Shown here one piece after another: positions 56,801-64,000 of a stretch of DNA of 64,000 nucleotides. Below the pieces are notes generated by a model. It worked only from the letters and a program-made list of their open reading frames with translations. It had not been told where the DNA came from and ran no database searches. Where the stretch lies: NCBI GenBank assembly GCA_004431415.1, contig QPMI01000103.1, positions 186,001 through 250,000 of the forward strand, given 5' to 3'. The position numbers and the translations under genes were made by a program. Source of the DNA: Cyanophora paradoxa. Taxonomy: Eukaryota; Glaucocystophyceae; Cyanophorales; Cyanophoraceae. Positions within the stretch are counted from its first letter, which is position 1. Every line of letters starts with the position of its first letter.

Positions 56801-57875
56801 CGCTTACGCCTCGACGTCCATCACAGCTGCAGATGGACTCGCGCGATCCGTCCTGAATTGAGCCGAGGTCTCCGGGAATCGCCCGTGTGCTGGGCTGGCA
56901 TCACCCGGCGCGCAATCACCAATGCGAAACGAATGCACTGCGGCAGCTGCTCGTTGTGCCTACAGCTTTTCCGTGCTCCGAGAAGGTGCTGCTACGTAGA
57001 CGCGCGGTTGGGCGCCGATCAGATATTGCGATGCCGCGAAGAGGATCCGGAATATCCGGGGACCGGGGGAGTGGACGTCGACCAGCGCGCGCGGCGACGC
57101 CCGCCGCCCGGCCAATCTCGCGCTGCTAGCTTATAAAAATTACTACTAGCCCCTAGACTGCCTAGTACGCTAGTCGACGTCACTGTCGACTCACTGAATA
57201 CCACTTGCAGTATTATTAACTGTAGACTCTGATACTCTAGTAGACGGCGAGGCCGGGCGAGCCCGGCGGGCCGGCGGCGGCCAGCAGCTAGTACAGTGTG
57301 GCGCCGGAACTTGGCCCGGATTCCCGGAAGTGCCGCGCGCGCGCCACGCACTGGGCCACTTTTGCTTCGGAGGTTCGCGATCGTGCGCCGCGCGCGGCGT
57401 CGCGCCGCATGCGCACTAGTACTGCGGCGGCAGTGCGGCCGCCGGCCCGCATGCAAAACGCGCGCGTCGACGACTCGACGTCCGTGCGGACGGGGAGCGG
57501 GGAGGGTACAGCCTCCGCCGATTTGCTCGGACTCTCGGGCAGCGGAATTTCGAAATCGCGATTCGCGATCGGGCAGGGATTCGGGCCGTTTCAATTCAAG
57601 TTTCTTCTTGATTCCTCTAATATCCTTATTCATGAGCGCTGGGGACCGGCCCGGACCGCGCGGCCCCGATACCGGTATCGATCCCGGGTCGCTGCAGTTT
57701 ACCTTCACACGGCTATCCCGCGGGATTCCCGCCACCATACCGGCCTTCAAAGCGGCTGTGGGCATGGGTGAACGGTGCATTTGTACAATTTCCGGCGAGG
57801 CCTGCAGCTGGCCGCGGCGCGCGCGGGCGCGAGCTCGCGATCGGCGCCGAGGGCGTGTCGCGCGCGCGATCGCAG
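56801..57875. other. Intergenic, no gene recognised
   Basis: Between the divergent start of paralogue 3 and the 3' end of the MFSD1-like gene. Contains AT-richer stretches (57.13-57.25 kb) and CGCGCG/CGATCG words, no domain-bearing ORF. Confidence 0.45.
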
Positions 57876-59132
57876 TCAAGGCCGGTTGAGGGCCCCCCCC
57901 GCGGCCGCGTCCGCCGCAGCGAGGGCCGCCGCCGCCGCCGCCGCCGCGAGGGCCGCCCCCGCGAAGAAGGCGGCCTCTGCCCCCCGCGCGAGGGTCGGAG
58001 AGGGCGCGTCCTGGCGCCGGCGCCGGGCGGGCGGGGCGGGGCCGGCGGGCGCGGGGCGCGCACCGAGGGGGGCGCCCAGGAGGGTGCCCCCGTGGAGGGC
58101 CCCCGCCGCGGCGTAGCTCGCCTGCGGGCCGCCCCGTCGGCGAGCCCGGCGCGCGCCGCCCCGCCCCGCCGCAACGGGGCGCGGCAGCGGCCAAGCTTAA
58201 GGCCTCACCATGAGGCCGGCGTTGATGAGGGAGGAGACTGACGTGGGGGTGCGGGCCGTCAGGAAGGGCGGGGAGGGGCGGGGCCCCGCGCCCAAGCGGG
58301 GCGCGCACCGATGCCGAAGGCCGCTCCGATGTGCTCCGGGGGTACGAGGATCGGGAGGGAGGGCCAGAGGGCGGCCGGCACCAGCGCGAAGACGAGCCCG
58401 ATCACGCAGTACTGGGCGCCCGCGTCGGTCCCGGGAGACGAAGCGGCAGGCGTGCGGGCGGGGGCGGGGGCGGGGCGGGGGCGGGGGCGGGGCGGGGGCG
58501 GGGGCGGGGGCGGGGCGGGGGCGGGGGCGGGCCAGGGGCACGGGCGGGGCGGAGGTGAAGGCGAGGGCGGCGAACGCGGGAAGAGCAGCAGCGTGCCCCC
58601 GGCCACTGCCCGCCAGGTCGGCGCCCGGCCGGCGGGCGGGGCGCGATTCGTGGGGCGCAGCGGGGCGGGGGCGAGGCGGACCGAGGCGGGCGCGGTGGCC
58701 GCAGCGGTCGACGAGGAGGCCGAGCGGGGGCGACAGCAGCAGCGACGCGAGCGGGATCACGCTCGTCACCTGCGGCAGGCGCGGGGGCGCCGGGGGCTCG
58801 GCCTGGACCGCTAGCTGGGGCGGCGGCGGGGCCGGGAGGGCGCACGCTGTCGGCGTGGGCGAGGCTGTACCCCCGCGAGCGCTGCAGCAGCCGCCTGCGC
58901 GCCGCTCGGAAGGCGCGGGGCGGGGCGGGGCGCTGGAGGCAGGAGGCGGGCACCCCGAGAAGGCCTGGAATGGAAAGACGCACGAGTAGTAGAGGGTCGC
59001 CACGCAGGCCGCCAGCCAGAACGAGGCCGGGAAGCACCTGCCGGGGCCTCAGGCCGGGGGCGAGGGCGAGTGCGGGAGCGAGGCCGGGGCGCCGCGCACG
59101 CGAGGAAGCGGCGAAGGCGCCGGCGCTGCTGC

Positions 59133-59168
<36 letters not shown>

Positions 59169-60480
59169 GCCTCGGGATCCGCGAGGAGCCCCGCGGTCTC
59201 GCCCTCGCCCCCGCCCCGCCCTCGGCCCCGCCCCCGGCCTGGGCCCCGGGGCGCCCTCCTCGGCGGCGAGGGTCGCGATGTCGATGGCGGAGGTCGAGGG
59301 GGCGTGGTGCAGCGTCGGCGGCCGCCGGCCCCGCCGCTCCGCTCCCGCGTCCACCCCCCAGAAGGCCGCCGCCGCCGCGAACGACGCCACGCACAGCGCC
59401 GCCCCTGCGCCCCGTCGGCGCGCGACGAGGGCGCGGGGGGCGGCGTGCGGGGCACCCATCCAGAGGGCCGCCTTGTAGGTCCCGGCGGCCTTCAGGAGGG
59501 AGGCGGTACCCCGGAAGGCGAGGAAGGTCCCCTGGAGGGGGCGTCGGGGCAAGCGGGCAGAGCGGGCGCGGCAGCGGGCCGCAGACCAGGCGGCCGGCGC
59601 TCGTTCCGAGGCCCTGCAAGGGCCTTGAGCTGAGGCGAGGGCGAAGGGCGCGCGGGACGGGACGGGGCGGGCACCATGGCGAGGCCGATCTCGGAGTGGT
59701 GGCTGCCGAACCAGGTCGCGATGATGCTGTTCTGCGCCACTGCGCGCAGGCGGCTCGGCTCGGCGGCGGGCGCCGGGGGCGGGGCGGCGGGCACCAAAGG
59801 ACGACTCGCTGCCGACGCCGAAGAGCAGGCGGCCGAGGAGCATGAGGGGGTACGAGCGGCGGTACGGCGCCGCGAGGACGAGGCAGGCGCCGGCGGCGGC
59901 GAAGGCGGCGAAGCCGAGCGTGGCGGGGCGCAGGCCGGCCCGGTCCAGCAGCAGCCCGCCCACGGGCACCAGGAAGACATTCGGCACCTGCGCCCGCGCA
60001 GGTCAGGTCAGGCCCGCAGCGCCGGATCCTGGGAGGGGCGCGTGCGCGCGGAGTAGATGGAGTAGAGGTACGAGAATTGCGCGTCGCTGATCCCCTGCGT
60101 GGCGTTCGCGCCGAATCGAAAGGACGATCGACCTGGAGCTCAGGAATTCAGAGGGGCGCGCACGAGGTCCGCCTGGAGCGCGGATTGGACGCTCCCAATT
60201 GAGTCGTACTGCGGGCGGCTCGCGTGCGGCGTTCAAATTCGAGTTCGAACCGGCTCGCGGCGCGCCCTCGAGCTCGCACCGCGTTGTAGGGTCCCAGGAC
60301 AAGCATGCACGAGAGCGCGAGCACGATGTAGCGCACGCTGCGGTGAAGTTCAGGATGACATACGCAAGCGAGGACCGGAAGGGGCGGCGCTCACATCGGA
60401 GACGACTTCCGCGGCTGCCATTCGCCGCGGGTCCCGCCGGGGTCGGGAGATGCGGAAGCGGCCCTCCTGCGTGCACGGAC
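57876..60480 (-). CDS. MFSD1-like major facilitator transporter
   Basis: Exons on the minus strand encode TM1 RYIVLALSCMLVLGPYNA (60.33 kb), SVQSALQADL, NATQGISDAQFSYLYSIYS (60.08 kb), then VPNVFLVPVGGLLLDRAGLR (59.98 kb), PLMLLGRLLFGVGSESSFG, LRAVAQNSIIATWFGSHHSE (59.73 kb), a cytoplasmic loop (59.4-59.1 kb), FWLAACVATLYYSCVFPFQA (59.0 kb), VIPLASLLLSPPLGLLVDRC (58.74 kb), YCVIGLVFALVPAALWPSLP (58.4 kb), SLINAGLM and a final Ala-rich helix ending at 57876-57878. The motifs LYSIYS-PN, GGLLLDR, VAQN..A.WF and P-LGLLVD follow the MFSD1 family, lysosomal exporters of dipeptides that in animals work with GLMP. About ten introns, one with an apparent GC donor after LYSIYS. The exact start codon is unresolved. 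Confidence 0.85.
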
Positions 60481-60875
60481 TTCCATCGCGGCGAACGAAA
60501 GCGAGCGGACGCGCGTATGCACCCTGCACGCGGGGCAAGCCTCGGCCGCGGCTCCCTCGAGCTCTCAAACGACCGCCTCGCAGCCTCGAATCTCTTGCGG
60601 GCGCTCCCCGAGCTCAGCGCTGCAGCGCGCAGGCGAGATGCGCATCAGGAATTCTTGCGAATGCCCGCGCTGCGCGAGGGGCACGCGCTCCACGAGCTCA
60701 AAGGCGAGCGCCGGCTCGCGCTTCGCACCGTCTTGATTCTCCACCATCGCACTCGCCCTCGCACGGCGATGCACGGCGTCGGTACCCCTCCCAAGGTCCG
60801 CTGAGACTCCGCTCAGCCCCGCTCCAGCCGGCGCCGCAGCAGCCTACAGATAAAAGCGCCGGGCGAGCGCTTCCG

Positions 60876-62627
60876 ATGCGGCCGTTCCGCTTCGGCTGGG
60901 TGGAGGCGGACGTCTGCGTCGCCGCGTTCGACCCGCGGGGCTTTGCGAGGGACGAAATCGTAACGCGCCTGTGCGCTGGCCGTCGATCGCGAGCGCGCAT
61001 GCGCCTCTAACCGGCCTCTCGCGCCGCAGCGTGCCGGACACGCGGCCGGGATGGGAGCCGCAGCCGCCGCCGGACCTGAAAGCTGCGTACGAGGAGGCGA
61101 GCGCGCACTGGAAGCAAAAGGTCGAGCAGGGAGTCATCCGTAACGACGTGAGCCAACATCCGTTTGGCGCGCCGGGTCTGACGCGTGCGGGGCCCAGGTT
61201 TTGATGCTGGCGCTCAAGGGCTGCAAGCTGCTCACGGAGGCGGACGCCGAGGAGCGGGAGAAGCTGAAGTTCCGCTTCTACAGCCCGCCCCCGCGCCTTC
61301 TCCTGGAGTTCATCCTCAGGTCGACGTCCGCGCGAGCGCGCGCCGGCGCCCGCATGCGCACTGCGCGCTAGCTAAGCACATCCGCTCACGCACCGGCGGG
61401 CAGCACCTACGTGGAGCACCGCTCGGCGTCGACCCTCTTCCAGTCCTTCGACGCCGACCGGAAGCTAAGGCGGGCGCCGGCGCCGCGCGAGCGCGAGCTC
61501 GCCCCCCCCCCCCCCCGCTGACCTCGCGCTCGGCGCGCCGGGCTGCGCGCGCGCAGGGAGCTCGGCATCAGCGTGGAGGGGCGGGACGGGGCGGCGGGCG
61601 GCGGCGGGCCCGTCGAGGTGAAGGACTTCTGGAGCAACAGCTTCGGCGTCCAGCTCGCCGTCATCACCGCCGTGCCCCCCCGCCGCCCTCGCGCCCGCGC
61701 CTCCCGCCCCTCGAGCCCGGCGGGCGGCGGGGCGGGCAGGACGGGAAGATGGTCTACGGGACGCGGTCGGCCAGGACGGCGGTGAACCCGGGGGGCGTCG
61801 TCCTCGGCGTCGTCGAGGGCATGGACCAGGCCCGCCCGCCGTACCCCCCGCCCCTCTCCCCCCATGACGCCCCCCCCCTCCCCTCCCTCCCCCCCCCCCC
61901 CCCCCCCAGGAGGACGTGCTGGAGGAGACGGGCCTGCCGTGCCCCTACCACGCCGCCGCCCGAGGCCTCCTCGAGGAGCAGGCGCCCCCCCACGCCCGCC
62001 GCCTCCCGCTGCCCCGCCCGCCCTCTTAGGCGGGGGCGGGGGCAGGGGATCGAGCTCGGGGAGGACGCGGAGGAGGCGGGGCGGGGCGAGCTGCGCCTCA
62101 CGGCCCTCGTCCTCAACGCCGCCCTCGCCGAGTGGAACATGGCCCGCCCCGCCCCCCGCCGGCCGCCCCCGGCCCGCCCGCCGCCCTTCAAGCGTGACCG
62201 CCCGGCGCGCCAGGTGGGGTACTTCCGGAGCGCGGCGGGGCCGTGCGGGGTGACGGCGGCGCAGCTCCTCGCCAGGCGGCAGGCCGCCGCCAAAGAGTGC
62301 GTCCCGCCCGCGGCCCCCGCCCCGCGCCCTCCCCTCTCCCCGCCCCGCCGCGCCCGCCCCGGCATCGATCTGACGCCGCCCGTGCGCCCTCCGGCCCGCC
62401 AGCGCCTGGGAGTACCAGCAGGTGCGCGCGCGGCGACCCTCGCGCGGCTCGCGGCGGCGTGTGAGCGGGGCCGGGGCCGGGCCCGGGGCGGGGCGGGCAG
62501 GTGGAGGTCTCGGACTTCACGCCGGAGGGTGTGGCGGCCTTCCTGCGCGAGCGCGGCCCCGCCTCGTCAACTACGCCAAGGTCCGCCCGCCCGCTGGGGG
62601 CCGGGGGCCGGGGGGATGCCCGCCTCG

Positions 62628-62674
<47 letters not shown>

Positions 62675-62815
62675 CTCCCCTGCGTCCGAGCGGGGGCGGG
62701 GCGGGCGGGCGTGCCGGCGCGTGCGCAGGTGGGTGCCGTCCTCGCCCTCCTCGCCCACTTCCCCGAGGCCGACGTCCGCGCCGCCTTCGAGGCCGCCCCC
62801 CCGCCCGCCCCGTAG
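60876..62815 (+). CDS. Unrecognised multi-exon protein
   Basis: ATG at 60876 encodes MRPFRFGWVEADVCVAAFDP. Later exons encode LKAAYEEASAHWKQKVEQGV (61.1 kb), LALKGCKLLTEADAEEREKL (61.2 kb), YVEHRSASTLFQSFDADRKL (61.4 kb), GPVEVKDFWSNSFGVQLAVI (61.6 kb), KMVYGTRSARTAVNPGGVVL (61.76 kb), EDVLEETGLPCPYHAAARGL (61.92 kb), LTALVLNAALAEWNMA (62.1 kb), GVTAAQLLARRQAAAKE (62.25 kb), VEVSDFTPEGVAAFLRERGP (62.5 kb) and AVLALLAHFPEADVRAAFEA, stop at 62813-62815. It looks like a soluble globular protein of roughly 400 residues. No family recognised. Introns include the longest C homopolymers in the window. Confidence 0.6.
62628..62671 (+). repeat. Homopolymer of 44 C in an intron
   Basis: An uninterrupted C run inside the penultimate intron of the surrounding gene, followed by CTCCCTCCCCTGCG and a CGCAG acceptor near 62729. 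Probably length-variable and error-prone to sequence. Confidence 0.85.
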
Positions 62816-63905
62816 CCCCGCCCCGGCCCCCGCCCCGGCCCCGGCCCACCCCTCATCCAAGTTAAGCCCGCTCCACTCCTCCCCGGCCCGACTCCGTCCA
62901 AGCCCTACTTGCCAAAAGTTACCCGTGCACGTGATCCTGACCCCGCCTTGCACAACGGGGTCGCGGGATCCCGGAGCCGCAGTAGCAAGAAACTCGAAGG
63001 GGTATACGTACGCGTGTGCGCACAGTGGAGACCCTCACGTGCACTCCCTTCTGAGACTCACAATCAGTGACTCGGCAATCGTGACTCAGGACTGCTGAAA
63101 TGCTGTACTATGCAATCTTTACAAACTAGACAAATCAAATTAAAGAGGCGAAGATACATATTCGCGATCGTAGAACCGATATCAGATCTAGATCTAGATC
63201 TAGAGCAGTTAAGCTAATATGTATGCTGATCATGAAAATAATGCGCATGCGAATCGTTGAACTTGGAATTTGCAAATGCGATGACCCTGGCGAGTTTCAT
63301 TATATAATTACTGTACTAAGAAAGAACTTCACTAGTACGCGTACGTATTTGTATACGTTAAACGTTAATTAGCTTCCGGTATTCCGAATTGAAATGTTGA
63401 TCATGAGGCGCGCCCGCGGTGCGGGCGAATTTAAAAAGCTTAAGTGCTATATATATGTGTGTGTGTTAACGTAGATGCGGTTTACTGAATGCAAAAAAAT
63501 AATTACCAAGTTCTAGTTAACGTTATAGTTAAATTAAACTCATGAAATGAAGAATTCGAAGTGATTCTAATCTAGCAACAGCGATGCAGTTCGCGCTACC
63601 CGACTACATATTTGGTTAGTTCTAGAAAAAACGCGCTCTAGATCTGACACCCTTGTAATTCGGAGTACCAGCATTCATGATTCTAATTCTAAAAGCACGT
63701 GGAGCGCGATCGAGCTCGAGATAGCGGTATATACCAAATCAGGAAAAAGAGCGGCCAGGGGAGGCGTGCATGTGGCGCGGCTGCCAGGCTGCCGGCGCCG
63801 CTCCCCCCATCGCGAGGACGTGCATGGGCGGCCGCGGGTCCGGGGTTTGGGGCGGCGGGCGGCCGAGGGCGGAGCCTCGCGATCGGAGGGGCGGGAACGC
63901 GGGGG
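62816..63905. other. AT-richer intergenic stretch
   Basis: Composition drops sharply from the flanking genes, with GATCTAGATCTAGATCTAGA at about 63183 and a TATATATGTGTGTGTGTTA microsatellite near 63451. No coding feature seen. It lies between two convergent genes. Confidence 0.5.
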
Positions 63906-64000
63906 CTAGATGGCGCGGGCGAACATGGCGTGGGGGGTGAGGCACTCGGAGGTGAAGGGGTTGCGGGAGGGGGCGACGGGCCCCGCCTCGGGATCCCACG
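63906..64000 (-). CDS. 3' end of a gene entering from the right
   Basis: The minus strand is open from the window edge: WDPEAGPVAPSRNPFTSECL, then TPHAMFARAI and a TAG stop at 63906-63908. Residue balance looks like real coding sequence. Too short to identify. Confidence 0.45.
   Translation of the reverse strand, partial: WDPEAGPVAPSRNPFTSECLTPHAMFARAI

Overview
The window is nuclear DNA of a very GC-rich eukaryote, most likely a unicellular alga. It is not bacterial: nearly every recognisable protein is split by many short introns, yet protein phosphatase 1, a dysferlin-domain peroxin, an MFSD1-type transporter and an EngB GTPase can each be spliced together by eye. In the 22-63 kb part the introns are C-rich on the sense strand (CCCCGCC-like, sometimes pure C runs). 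They start with GTGCGC, GTACCCC or, unusually often, GCGCGC, and end in CGCAG. Haptophytes or GC-rich stramenopile or green algae would fit; the lineage cannot be fixed from the sequence alone.

Left third (1-22.8 kb) is repeat-rich. A large plus-strand gene has a C-terminus made of a HELAH zincin-like domain and a UBA domain, resembling the sacsin/NO VEIN-like DUF3684 group. One exon is split by a complete, young LTR retrotransposon (2713-7952, minus strand) with 280-bp LTRs differing at one base, a CGGGG target duplication, a gag ORF with a zinc knuckle, a polypurine tract, and no visible pol. A G-rich minisatellite (about 11.9-12.6 kb) and an unrecognised minus-strand multi-exon gene (13.9-18.9 kb) follow. 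Then come a second, inverted copy of a dispersed repeat, a small two-exon gene, and a 631-bp inverted-repeat element holding an intron-containing copy of part of that small gene.

Middle (22.9-44.9 kb) is gene-dense: a hybrid histidine kinase with about five PAS domains and two receiver domains (minus), a Pex24/dysferlin-domain membrane protein (plus), an RNI-type leucine-rich-repeat protein (plus), an EngB/YihA GTPase (minus), two membrane proteins of unknown function (minus), PP1 catalytic subunit (plus) and a RING-finger protein (minus).

Right third (44.9-64 kb) holds three paralogues of an unrecognised protein family. Two lie in a tandem segmental duplication (44.95-48.2 and 50.7-53.95 kb); the third is diverged and inverted (54.3-56.8 kb). 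The first duplicate carries a 1.26-kb insertion downstream, flanked by TTATT, that the second lacks. An MFSD1-like lysosomal transporter gene (minus), an unrecognised multi-exon gene (plus), an AT-richer intergenic stretch and the 3' end of a gene entering from the right complete the window. The neighbours form no pathway; this is ordinary eukaryotic gene order with mobile-element activity.
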